64,000 nucleotides of DNA. Origin: Microtetraspora sp. NBRC 13810 (GTDB lineage: Bacteria > Actinomycetota > Actinomycetes > Streptosporangiales > Streptosporangiaceae). Of the stretch, positions 51,657-60,873 are shown one piece after another. The stretch is from the NCBI RefSeq assembly GCF_030268685.1, contig NZ_BSRQ01000004.1, positions 310,001-374,000 on the forward strand. Direction: 5' to 3'. The translations under genes were made by a program, and so were the position numbers. Positions within the stretch are counted from its first letter, which is position 1. Each line of letters begins with the position of its first letter. The notes under the pieces are model-generated. The model had not been told where the DNA came from, searched no databases, and saw nothing but the letters and a program-made list of their open reading frames with translations.

Positions 51657-52981
51657 TGGCGCCGCTCGTCGTGATCAACGTGGTCGGCCTGACCCCCCGC
51701 CTGCTGGCGCACATGCCGAACGTGGCGCGGGTCGGCGCCGCCGCCTCGCTGCGGCCGGTGCTGCCCGCGGTGACCTGCTCGATGCAGGCCACCCTGCTGA
51801 CCGGCACGATGCCGCGCGAGCACGGGATCGTCGGCAACGGCTGGTACTTCAGGGACCTCGGCGAGGTGCTCCTGTGGCGCCAGCACAACGCGCTCGTCCA
51901 GGGCGGCCAGCTGTGGGACGCCGTGCCGGGGCTGCGCACCGCCAACGTCTGCTGGTGGTACGCGATGGGCGCGGCCAGCGACCTGCTCGTCACGCCGCGC
52001 CCGATCTACCACGCCGACGGCCGCAAGTCGCCCGACTGCTACACCCGGCCGCCCGCGCTGCACGACGCCCTGGAGGCGAAGCTCGGGCCGTTCCCGCTGT
52101 TCAACTACTGGGGGCCGACCGCGGGGATCGCCTCCTCGCGGTGGATCGTCGCCGCCGCCCGGCACATCCTGCGCGAGGAACGCCCCGGCCTGCTCATGGT
52201 CTACGTCCCGCACCTCGACTACGACCTGCAACGGTTCGGTCCGGACGGCCCGGAGGCGATCGCCGCCGCCAGGGAGGTGGACGCCGTGCTGGCGCCGCTG
52301 CTGGTGGAGGACGCCACGGTCGTGGTGGTGTCCGAGTACGGCATCACCGCGGCCTCCCGCCCGGTCGACGTCAACCGGGCCCTGCGCAGAGCCGGCCTGC
52401 TGGAGGTCTACACCCAGGCCGGGATGGAGTACCTGGACCCGTGGGCGTCCAGGGCGTTCGCGGTGGCCGACCACCAGGTGGCCCACGTGTACGTGCGCGA
52501 CCCCGCCGACCTCGACCGCGCCCGGGACGTGATCCGCGAGCTGCCCGGCGTGGACGAGCTCCTCGACCAGGCGGGGAAGGCGAAGTACGGCCTGGACCAC
52601 GAGCGGGCCGGCGACCTGGTCGCGGTGGCCGAGCCGGACGCCTGGTTCACGTACTACTACTGGCTCTCCGACGACCGCGCGCCCGACTTCGCCCGGCTGG
52701 TGGACATCCACCGCAAGCCCGGCTACGACCCGGCCGAGCTGTTCATGAACCCCGCCGATCCCCTGGTCAAGGCCCGCGCCGGGTACGCGCTGGCCAGGAA
52801 GGCGCTCGGCTTCCGCTACACGATGCCGGTGGTGCCGCTCGACCCCGCCCCGGTGCGCGGCAGCCACGGCCGGCTGCCCGACGCCGCCGCCGACGGCCCG
52901 GTGCTGCTGGGCCCCTTCGACCGCGCCGCCTACGACGCCACGGAGGTGAAGGGCCTGCTCGTCGGCCTGCTGACCGAATGA
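51656..52981 (+). CDS. alkaline-phosphatase-superfamily phosphodiesterase (EboF-like)
   Basis: 441-residue nucleotide-pyrophosphatase-like enzyme, last gene of the operon. The nucleophile region reads PVLPAVTCSMQATLLTGTMP (the Thr of VTCSMQ is the likely nucleophile). Metal sites are VPHLDYDLQRFG, VVVVSEYGI and DHQVAHVYV. It should cleave a phosphodiester or pyrophosphate. No secretion signal is evident, so it would act in the cytoplasm. Start and stop overlap EboE (TGATG). Its stop codon touches the stop of the convergent ligase gene. Confidence 0.87.
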   Translation: MAPLVVINVVGLTPRLLAHMPNVARVGAAASLRPVLPAVTCSMQATLLTGTMPREHGIVGNGWYFRDLGEVLLWRQHNALVQGGQLWDAVPGLRTANVCWWYAMGAASDLLVTPRPIYHADGRKSPDCYTRPPALHDALEAKLGPFPLFNYWGPTAGIASSRWIVAAARHILREERPGLLMVYVPHLDYDLQRFGPDGPEAIAAAREVDAVLAPLLVEDATVVVVSEYGITAASRPVDVNRALRRAGLLEVYTQAGMEYLDPWASRAFAVADHQVAHVYVRDPADLDRARDVIRELPGVDELLDQAGKAKYGLDHERAGDLVAVAEPDAWFTYYYWLSDDRAPDFARLVDIHRKPGYDPAELFMNPADPLVKARAGYALARKALGFRYTMPVVPLDPAPVRGSHGRLPDAAADGPVLLGPFDRAAYDATEVKGLLVGLLTE

Positions 52982-54484
52982 TCACCTCCTGCGCGGGTGC
53001 GGGGCCACCGTGTCCTGCGGTGAGCCGATCGTCCGCTTGAGGATCTTCCCGGTGGGGCTTATCGGCAGCTCGTCGGCGAAGGAGATGTGCCGCGGATACT
53101 TGTACGCGGCCACCCGCTGCCGGGTGAAGTCGCGCAGTTCCTCCGGCTCCACCGGGGAGCGCGGCACCACCACGGCGGCGATCTCCTCGCCCAGTTCCGG
53201 GTGCGGCACCCCCATGACCACCGCGTGCCGTACGGCGGGATGCTCGTACAGCACCTCCTCCACCTCCCGCGGGTACACCGTGTAGCCGCCTCGGATGATC
53301 ACGTCACGGCGGCGGCCGACCAGGAAGAAGAAGCCGTCGCCGTCCACCCTGCCGAGGTCGCCGGTGTGGAACCAGCCGTCCCTGAGGGCCTCGGCGGTGG
53401 CGGCGGGGTTGTTCCAGTAGCCCTTCATCACGTTGGGGCCGCGGATGACGATCTCCCCGACGTGGCCGCACGGCACCTCCTCGCCGCGCTCGTCGACCAC
53501 CTTCATCTCCACGCCCTTGATCGGCCAGCCGATCGACCCGGCCCTGCGGCCCTCGCCGGAACGGTTGGTGGCGGCCACCGGCGACGTCTCGCTCAGGCCG
53601 TACCCTTCGACGATCGAGCAGCCGAACCGGGTCTCGTAGGCGCGGAGCACGTCCACCGGGAGGGCGGAGCCGCCGGAGGTGCAGACGCGCAGCAGCGACA
53701 TGTCCGAGGCGCCGGGGTGGTCGAGCAGCGCGATGTACATCGTGGGCACGCCCTGGAAGACCGTGACGCCGTCGCGCCGGATCACCTCCAGCGCCCGGCC
53801 CGCCTCGAAGCGCGGCAGCAGGGTGAGGCGGGCGCCGGCGTGGATGGTGGCGTTGAGCGAGCAGGTCTGGCCGAAGGCGTGGTAGAGCGGCAGCGCGCCG
53901 AGGACGACGTCGTCCACGCCGAGCGCGTGCATCCGGGCGACCGTCGCGGCGTTGCCGCCCAGGTTGGCGTGGGTCAGCTCGACGCCCTTGGCCCGGCCGG
54001 TCGTCCCGGAGGTGTAGTGGATGACGGCGGTGTCGTCCGGCGCGGTGGCCGCGACGTCGTGTTCGGCGGCCACGCCGCGCAGCAGCCGGCGGAACTCCTC
54101 GGGGACCACGAAGAAGCAGTCGGCGCCGGTGCCCGCCGTACCCGCCTCGGCCGTCTCCGCGAAGGCGTGCCAGGCGATCAGCAGCCGGGCCCCGCAGTCT
54201 CCGACGTACGCGGCGATCTCCCGTCTGCGCAGCAGCGGGTCGAGCGGGACGACCACGGCGCCGATGCGCAGGATGCCGTAGTAGATGACCGCGAACTCCG
54301 GGACGTTCGGCAGCATGACCGCCACCCGGTCGCCCGCGCCGATGCCGCGCTGCCGGAGCAGGCCCGCGACGCGCGCGCTCAGCAGTTCGAGGGTGCCGTA
54401 GGTGATCTCGGCCTCGTCCAGCGTGACGACCGCTCTCCCGGCGAGCCGCTCCGCGGCGGCGCGCAGCCGGTCAGCGAGGTTCAT
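52982..54484 (-). CDS. AMP-binding acyl-CoA ligase
   Basis: 500-residue member of the ANL superfamily that activates a carboxylic acid to its CoA thioester via the adenylate. The phosphate-binding loop is YTSGTTGRAKG (residues 157-167). The core contains VEGYGLSETSPVA and WFHTGDLGRVDGDGFFFLVG; the hinge is GRRRDVIIRGGYTVYPREVE; and the catalytic lysine near the C-terminus is in PTGKILKR. ATG 54484 overlaps the upstream PucR gene by 14 bp, so both are coexpressed. Aromatic or medium-chain acids are likely substrates given the neighbouring transporter and decarboxylase. Confidence 0.93.
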   Translation of the reverse strand: MNLADRLRAAAERLAGRAVVTLDEAEITYGTLELLSARVAGLLRQRGIGAGDRVAVMLPNVPEFAVIYYGILRIGAVVVPLDPLLRRREIAAYVGDCGARLLIAWHAFAETAEAGTAGTGADCFFVVPEEFRRLLRGVAAEHDVAATAPDDTAVIHYTSGTTGRAKGVELTHANLGGNAATVARMHALGVDDVVLGALPLYHAFGQTCSLNATIHAGARLTLLPRFEAGRALEVIRRDGVTVFQGVPTMYIALLDHPGASDMSLLRVCTSGGSALPVDVLRAYETRFGCSIVEGYGLSETSPVAATNRSGEGRRAGSIGWPIKGVEMKVVDERGEEVPCGHVGEIVIRGPNVMKGYWNNPAATAEALRDGWFHTGDLGRVDGDGFFFLVGRRRDVIIRGGYTVYPREVEEVLYEHPAVRHAVVMGVPHPELGEEIAAVVVPRSPVEPEELRDFTRQRVAAYKYPRHISFADELPISPTGKILKRTIGSPQDTVAPHPRRR

Positions 54485-55868
54485 GGAACCGACCGTACGT
54501 CTGGCGCGCACGGCTCTCATCGGTCGCGGCGGCCAGTCTTTTCCGCTCGGGATTGGTGCCCGGAGGCAGCGAGTCCACCAGCGCGATCGCGACGAGCAGT
54601 TCGAGGAGGTCGTTGATCCTGCGCAGGCTGCGCCCGGTGCGCTCGCGGATCCTGCGCAGCCGGTACTGCGCGGTGTTGGGGTGGATCTGCAGCCGCTCCG
54701 CGCAGTCCCGCAGGTTGAGGTCGGCCGCGGCGAAGGCCCTGATGGTGGCGGTGAGGACGCCGCCGCGTGCCCGGTCCTCGGCGAGCATGGAGGTGATCCG
54801 CGGGTCGACGAGGTGCCGGGCGGTGTCGTCGGCGCGCAGGGCGAGATACTGGAAGGCGGTGATCCGGGGCAGCGCCGCCACCCCGCCGTCCTCGGGCAGG
54901 AACTCCAGCACGGTGCGGGCCTCCTGGTAGGCCTGCGGGATGCGCGCGGTCCCGGCGATCACGGTGCTGATCCCCACCGCCAGCACGATCCCCTCGCCGA
55001 GCAGGCTCTCCCGCGTCGCCTCCAGCCGGTCGCACAGGTCCCCGGCGGCGGCCCCGGGGCCGAGGGCGGGGATGGCCACGATCTCCGACTGGCGTACGAC
55101 GGACAGCGTCCTGGTGCCGTTCCCCCAGGTCCGCGCGATCGCCGCGCAGGCCGCGTGCCGCGCGTCGGCGCCGCGGTCCGGCCCGGCCGCCACCGCCTCG
55201 CCGCGCGGCCCGGGTAACAGCGGCGCGAGGACCGCGACCACCACGAGCAGCGGCGTGCGGGTGTCCGGCCCGAGGCCGTGCGCCTGCGCGGCGGCGAGCT
55301 GCCGGCCGCGGGTGGGCGCGCCGCCGGCCAGCAGGGTCTCCAGCAGGTCCCTGCTCTCGCGCACCGCCTCGGCGGCGGCGTACTGCTGGAACTCCATGTA
55401 GGCGTTGGCCGCGTGCGTGCTGGCGAAGTCGCAGTAGCGCATCAGCGGCGTGGCCAGCGAGAGCGCGGCCTCGTGCCCGGCGAACGTACGGCCGGCCCGC
55501 TCGACCACCGACTCCCAGAAGACCTGCTGGCCGACCCGGAAGGCGTTGATGTAGTCGGCCAGGGCGACCCCGGACCTGGCCCGCCGCATGGCCGCGCGGC
55601 GGGTGAAGGCGATGTCGTCCAGGGTCACCGTGCGGTCTTCGAGGAGGACGGCCAGTTTGCTGCGGTAGTGCCGGGCGACCTGGTCGCGCACGTCGGCGTG
55701 AAAGGTGTCGTCCTGGGCCGCGTAGGCGGGGATCTCCGCCCGCATCGTCCTGGCGGCCGTGTCGGCCAGGCGGTTCAGGTCGTGGAGGAGCTCTGACAGG
55801 ATGCGCGTCCGTTCAGCACGGACCGTCTCCGCACCAGTGAACGTTTCCGCGCTGAAGCCACTGGACAT
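54471..55868 (-). CDS. PucR-family (CdaR-like) transcriptional regulator
   Basis: 465-residue regulator with an N-terminal helical sensor domain, a central GGDEF-like/CdaR region and a C-terminal PucR helix-turn-helix (FAAADLNLRDCAERLQIHPN, then TAQYRLRRIRERTGRS). Such regulators respond to purine breakdown products, sugar diacids or aromatic acids. It is divergent from the transporter operon with a dyad between them, and coupled to the ligase, so the whole locus is probably under its control. ATG 55868 is preferred over the upstream open frame. Confidence 0.88.
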   Translation of the reverse strand: MSSGFSAETFTGAETVRAERTRILSELLHDLNRLADTAARTMRAEIPAYAAQDDTFHADVRDQVARHYRSKLAVLLEDRTVTLDDIAFTRRAAMRRARSGVALADYINAFRVGQQVFWESVVERAGRTFAGHEAALSLATPLMRYCDFASTHAANAYMEFQQYAAAEAVRESRDLLETLLAGGAPTRGRQLAAAQAHGLGPDTRTPLLVVVAVLAPLLPGPRGEAVAAGPDRGADARHAACAAIARTWGNGTRTLSVVRQSEIVAIPALGPGAAAGDLCDRLEATRESLLGEGIVLAVGISTVIAGTARIPQAYQEARTVLEFLPEDGGVAALPRITAFQYLALRADDTARHLVDPRITSMLAEDRARGGVLTATIRAFAAADLNLRDCAERLQIHPNTAQYRLRRIRERTGRSLRRINDLLELLVAIALVDSLPPGTNPERKRLAAATDESRARQTYGRFHEPR

Positions 55869-55962
55869 GCCGGGATGATCCACGCTCGTAGCGTGCCGGT
55901 CAACGGTTCGTAACCGGTCCGAGACAGATGCTGTGTCCGGCGGACAACACCCCTGCCACATG

Positions 55963-55980
55963 TTGGGTCACCGCACCCAA
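55963..55980. promoter_or_regulatory. candidate PucR operator
   Basis: Perfect dyad TTGGGT-N6-ACCCAA in the 192-bp divergent promoter region between the PucR gene and the transporter operon. A smaller TGTCC-GGC-GGACA dyad (55934-55946) lies beside it. Confidence 0.5.
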
Positions 55981-56021
55981 TGCGGTCGGTTACGGCCGGA
56001 TCCTACGCTGACCACAACATC

Positions 56022-56034
56022 AGAACATTGTTCT
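56022..56034. promoter_or_regulatory. small dyad upstream of the transporter operon
   Basis: AGAAC-ATT-GTTCT, 27 bp before the ATG of the first transporter gene, within an A/T-rich stretch that may also hold the promoter. A second operator for the locus is possible. Confidence 0.35.
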
Positions 56035-56060
56035 TCCGTCGGCTGCGCCCAGGAGGCCGG

Positions 56061-56815
56061 ATGCTGGAGGTACACGAGCTTACCGTTCGCTTCGGGGGGA
56101 TCACCGCGCTGGACGGCGTCGGCTTCTCCGTGCAACACGGCGAGATGGTCGGGCTCATCGGGCCGAACGGCGCCGGCAAGACCACCCTGTTCAACTGCCT
56201 GACCCGGCGCTACGACGCCGACGGGGGAACGGTCCGGTACGAGGGCGGGAACCTGCTGGCCGTACCGCCGCACGCGATCGCGGCGCTCGGCATCGCGCGC
56301 ACCTTCCAGAACCTCGGCCTGTTCCCGCGCATGTCGGTGCGGGACAACGTGCTCGTCGGCGCGCACCACCGGGGCGAGGCCGGTTTCCTCAGGGCCGGGC
56401 TGGGACTGCCCCGGGTGCGCGCCGAGGAGAGGCGGCTGCGCGCGGAGGCGGACCGGGTGCTGGAGCGGCTGGGGCTGGCCGAGGTCGCCGGCCACCTGGC
56501 GGCGGGCCTGCCGTTCGGCACGCTGAAACGGGTCGAGCTCGCCCGGGCGCTGGTCGGGCGGCCCAAACTGCTGCTGCTGGACGAGCCGGTCAACGGGCTC
56601 AACTCCGCGGAGGTCGAGGAGTTCGCCGGCACCCTGCGCGCGATCAGGGACGAGTTCGACGTGACGGTGGTCGTCGTCGAGCACCACATGGGCTTCGTCA
56701 TGGGGATCTGCGAGCGGATCGTGTGCCTCGACTTCGGCCGCAAGATCGCCGAAGGGCCGCCGGCGGAGGTCCAGCGCGATCCCGGCGTCATCGCCGCCTA
56801 CCTGGGGACATCCGC

Positions 56816-56819
<4 letters not shown>
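56061..56819 (+). CDS. branched-chain-amino-acid-type ABC transporter ATPase (LivG-like)
   Basis: 252-residue ATPase. Walker A is IGPNGAGKTTLFN (residues 33-45), the signature region LPFGTLKRVELARALVGRP, Walker B LLLLDEPVNGL, and the switch His in VVVEHHMGFVMGICERI. The extra insert after the Q loop and the C-terminal YLGTS are typical of LivG. AGGAGG sits upstream of the ATG. Overlaps LivF by ATGA. Transporters of this type often carry aromatic or aliphatic carboxylates rather than amino acids. Confidence 0.93.
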
Positions 56820-57535
<716 letters not shown>

Positions 57536-57538
57536 AGC

Positions 57539-58420
57539 ATGGTCGGCTTCCTGCAGCAGATCGTCGAGGGGCTCGGCGCGGGGGCGATCTACGCCAGCCT
57601 CGCCCTGGCCCTGGTGCTGATCTACCGGTTCACCGGGATCGTCAACTTCGCCCAGGGCGAGATGGCGATGTTCGCCACCTACATCGCCTGGCAGTTCACG
57701 GCCGCCGGCGTGCCGTTCTGGCTGGCCCTGGTGCTCACGCTGGCGCTGTCCTTCGTGGGCGGCATGCTCATCGAGCGGGTCGTCATCCGGCCGGTGGAGG
57801 GCGCCCCCGAGCTCACCGTGGTCATCGTCACCGTGGGACTGTTCATCTTCGTCAACGCCGCCGCCGGCTGGATCTGGACGTTCCTCATCAAGGACTTCCC
57901 CAACCCGTTCCCCGCGGGCGCCTTCGAGGCGGGCGGCCTGCACGTCGGGTACTCCACGCTGGGCATCCTCGCCGTGGTCGGCCTGGTCATGGGCCTGCTG
58001 TACCTGCTCTTCCAGCACACCAGGATCGGCCTCGGGATGCGCGCGGTGGCGGCCAACCCCGAGTCCGCCCGGCTCGTCGGCATCCGGGTGGGCTGGACGC
58101 TCGCGCTCGGCTGGGGGCTCGCCGCGACCGTCGGCGCCGTGTCCGGGATCCTGGTGGCCCCGCTGCTCTTCCTCGAACCCAACATGATGGGCGGCGTCCT
58201 CATCTACGCCTTCGCCGCGGCGACCCTCGGCGGGTTCGACAGCCCGGTCGGCGCCGTGGCCGGCGGCCTGATCGTCGGCGTCGCCGAGACGCTGGCCGGC
58301 GCGTACGTCGGGTTCGTCGGGTCCGACCTGAAGGTGGGGGTGCCGCTGGTCATCATCCTCGGCGTCCTGCTGCTGCGGCCCCAGGGGCTGTTCGGCCGAG
58401 CGGTGGTGGAGCGGGCATGA
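57539..58420 (+). CDS. branched-chain-amino-acid-type ABC permease (LivH-like)
   Basis: 293-residue permease with about eight transmembrane helices. The N-terminal block QIVEGLGAGAIYASLALALV and IVNFAQGEMAMFATYIAW are the LivH hallmarks, and ATLGGFDSPVGAVAGGLIVG comes from the C-terminal half. It starts 3 bp after LivF and overlaps LivM by ATGA. Confidence 0.93.
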   Translation: MVGFLQQIVEGLGAGAIYASLALALVLIYRFTGIVNFAQGEMAMFATYIAWQFTAAGVPFWLALVLTLALSFVGGMLIERVVIRPVEGAPELTVVIVTVGLFIFVNAAAGWIWTFLIKDFPNPFPAGAFEAGGLHVGYSTLGILAVVGLVMGLLYLLFQHTRIGLGMRAVAANPESARLVGIRVGWTLALGWGLAATVGAVSGILVAPLLFLEPNMMGGVLIYAFAAATLGGFDSPVGAVAGGLIVGVAETLAGAYVGFVGSDLKVGVPLVIILGVLLLRPQGLFGRAVVERA

Positions 58421-59451
58421 GCGGCTCGACCGAAGTGACCTCCAAGGCCGCGTCAGCGGAGACGCCCGGCCGGGGGCGGGCGCCGGGGCGGGCCGCCACC
58501 GTGCGGTGGCGGTGGATCGTGGCCGCGCTGCTGCTCGCGGCGGCCTGCTACGCGCCGTTCCAGCTCGTGCCCTTCCACGTCTTCCAGCTCAGCATGGTGC
58601 TGGTCTACGCGGTGGCGCTGCTCGGGCTGAACCTGCTGGTCGGCCACGCCGGGCAGATCTCCCTCGGCCACGGCGCCTTCTTCGCCGTCGGCGCCTACAC
58701 GGCCGCGATCCTGCTCCAGCGGGTCGAGTTGCCGTACCCGCTGACGCTGCCGGTCGCCGCCGCGGTGGCGTTCGTGCTCGGCCTGGCGCTCGGCCTGCCC
58801 GCCATGCGGCTGCGCGGCCTCTACCTGGCCCTCGTCACCCTGGCCATCGCGATCTTCCTGGTCCCGCTGCTCAAGCGGTTCGAGCCGCTGACCGGGGGTT
58901 CCATGGGGCTGACCCTGGCCAAGCCGGCGCCGCCCGCCTGGACGGGGCTCGCCGAGGACCAGTGGCTGTACTTCCTGGCGCTGGCCGTGGCCGTCGCCGC
59001 CTTCCTGCTGGCGCACAGCCTGCTGCGCTCGCGGGTCGGCCGGGCGCTGCACGCGATCCGGGACAACGAGGCGGCGGCCGAGGTCATGGGCGTGCGGCTG
59101 TCGTTCTACAAGACGCTCGCCTTCGCCTGGAGCGCGATGTTCGCGGGCGCGGCGGGCTGCGTCTACACATGGGTCATCGGCTTCGTCTCGCCGGACTCCT
59201 TCGTCGTCACGCTGTCCATCACGCTCCTGGCGGGCCTCGTCGTCGGCGGCCTGGGGTCGTTCTCCGGGCCGATCCTCGGCGGGCTGTTCGTGATGTTCGT
59301 GCCGGGCATCGCCCAGGACGTCAACGACGCGGCGCCCGGCGTCATCTTCGGCCTGCTGATCATCGCCGTGATGTACGTCGCCCCGACCGGTCTCGCCGGC
59401 CTGGCGGGACGTGTGACGCGCTCGATCCAGAAGATCCTCCGGAAGGAGTAA
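58417..59451 (+). CDS. branched-chain-amino-acid-type ABC permease (LivM-like)
   Basis: 344-residue permease with a longer N-terminal cytoplasmic stretch and about ten transmembrane helices. Typical text is LVGHAGQISLGHGAFFAVGA and IRDNEAAAEVMGVRLSFYKT. It pairs with the LivH-like subunit. The 3-bp gap to the binding protein gene keeps the operon tight. Confidence 0.93.
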   Translation: MSGSTEVTSKAASAETPGRGRAPGRAATVRWRWIVAALLLAAACYAPFQLVPFHVFQLSMVLVYAVALLGLNLLVGHAGQISLGHGAFFAVGAYTAAILLQRVELPYPLTLPVAAAVAFVLGLALGLPAMRLRGLYLALVTLAIAIFLVPLLKRFEPLTGGSMGLTLAKPAPPAWTGLAEDQWLYFLALAVAVAAFLLAHSLLRSRVGRALHAIRDNEAAAEVMGVRLSFYKTLAFAWSAMFAGAAGCVYTWVIGFVSPDSFVVTLSITLLAGLVVGGLGSFSGPILGGLFVMFVPGIAQDVNDAAPGVIFGLLIIAVMYVAPTGLAGLAGRVTRSIQKILRKE

Positions 59452-59454
59452 GAA

Positions 59455-60729
59455 ATGCGGGTATCTGCGCTCGGCTGTACGGCGGTGACGGCACTCCTGC
59501 TGCTGGCCGCGACGGCTTGCGGAGGACGGGAGGAGAACGGAGCGGCCGCCACGGCCACGGGAGCCTGCCAGGGACAGCAGACGACCGGCATCACGGCCAC
59601 CGGCATCAAGCTCGGCGGCATCTACCCGCTGTCGGGCCCGGCCTCGGCCTACGGCGACATCCCCAAGGGGATCAAGGCGTACTTCGACTACGTCAACGCG
59701 GAGAAGAACGGCATCGGCGGCAGGAAGGTGGAGTTCGTCGTACGCGACGACGGCTACCAGCCGCCGAAGGCCGTGGAGGAGGCGCGCAGGCTCGTCGAGC
59801 AGGAGCAGGTGTTCGCGCTCTTCCAGACGCTGGGCACCCCCTCGACCACGGCGACGTGGGACTACACCAACCAGCGGAAGGTGCCGCAGGTCTTCGTCGC
59901 CACCGGCGCGTCGGTCTGGGGCAGCGACAAGGCCCACCCGTGGACCATCGGCTGGCAGCCCAACTACATCTCCGAGGCACGCGTCTACGCGCAGTACCTC
60001 AAGGAGGAGCGGCCGGACGCCAAGGTGGCGGTGCTCTACCAGAACGACGACTTCGGCGACGACCTCCTCGGCGGGTTCAAGAAGGCGATCGAGGGCAGCG
60101 GGATCCAGGTGGTCGCCGAGCAGAGCTACGAGGTCTCCGACCCGAGCGTGGACCCGCAGATGCGCAACCTGGCGCAGTCCGACGCCGACGTGCTGCTCAA
60201 CGTCACCACGCCGAAGTTCGGCTCCCAGGCGCTGGCCGCCGACGCCAGGAACACCGGCTGGAACCCGCTGCACATCGTGAACAACGTGGCCGCCTCGATC
60301 ACCGTCCTCCAGCCGGTCGGCTTCGAGAACGTCCAGGGCGTCGTGTCCTCCACGTACTACAAGGACCCGAACGACCCGAAGTGGGCGAGCGACCCGGAGA
60401 TGACGCTCTACAAGGCGAAGATGGGGCAGTACGCGCCCGACGCCGACCCGAGCATCCCCTACCACGCCTTCGGGTGGGCCGTGGCCAGCAGCTTCCACAA
60501 GGCGATGGAGGCGGCGAAGTGCCCGACCCGCGAGGGGCTGCGCGACTCCATGCGGAACCTGCAGAACGTCCAGGTGGACATGCTGCTGCCCGGCGTGACG
60601 ATGAACACCGGGGCCGATGACGGCTTCCCCATCGAGTCCATGCAGCTCATGGAGTTCAAGGGTGAGCGGTGGGAGCTGTTCGGCGACGTGATCGACACCC
60701 GTCAGGAGTTCGGCCCCGTCGGCGAGTGA
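59455..60729 (+). CDS. ABC transporter substrate-binding lipoprotein (LivK-like)
   Basis: 424-residue binding protein anchored by a lipid at Cys22 (lipobox in LLLLAATACGG). The mature protein reads GGIYPLSGPASAYGDIPKGI near its start, the classic opening of the branched-chain amino acid/amide/aromatic acid binding family, and contains VAVLYQNDDFGDDLLGGFKK. Loss of the family's amino-group-binding residues cannot be judged by eye. It is the last gene of the operon before a strong hairpin. Confidence 0.93.
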   Translation: MRVSALGCTAVTALLLLAATACGGREENGAAATATGACQGQQTTGITATGIKLGGIYPLSGPASAYGDIPKGIKAYFDYVNAEKNGIGGRKVEFVVRDDGYQPPKAVEEARRLVEQEQVFALFQTLGTPSTTATWDYTNQRKVPQVFVATGASVWGSDKAHPWTIGWQPNYISEARVYAQYLKEERPDAKVAVLYQNDDFGDDLLGGFKKAIEGSGIQVVAEQSYEVSDPSVDPQMRNLAQSDADVLLNVTTPKFGSQALAADARNTGWNPLHIVNNVAASITVLQPVGFENVQGVVSSTYYKDPNDPKWASDPEMTLYKAKMGQYAPDADPSIPYHAFGWAVASSFHKAMEAAKCPTREGLRDSMRNLQNVQVDMLLPGVTMNTGADDGFPIESMQLMEFKGERWELFGDVIDTRQEFGPVGE

Positions 60730-60745
60730 CCTCCTCCCGGGACCC

Positions 60746-60778
60746 GCGCCCCGGCCGCCCTCCCGGCGGCCGGGGCGC
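60746..60778 (+). terminator. terminator of the Liv-type operon
   Basis: Perfect 14-bp arms GCGCCCCGGCCGCC (60746-60759) and complement (60765-60778) around CTCCC, followed by TT, 17 bp after the stop codon. Confidence 0.85.
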
Positions 60779-60873
60779 TTCCGCCGTACGACCGCTCAGC
60801 GTGTCGTCCCGCCGCGCGGCACGGGACGACGGACACTGGAGGCAGGCCGGGGGGACAGCACGGGGGGCGGACC

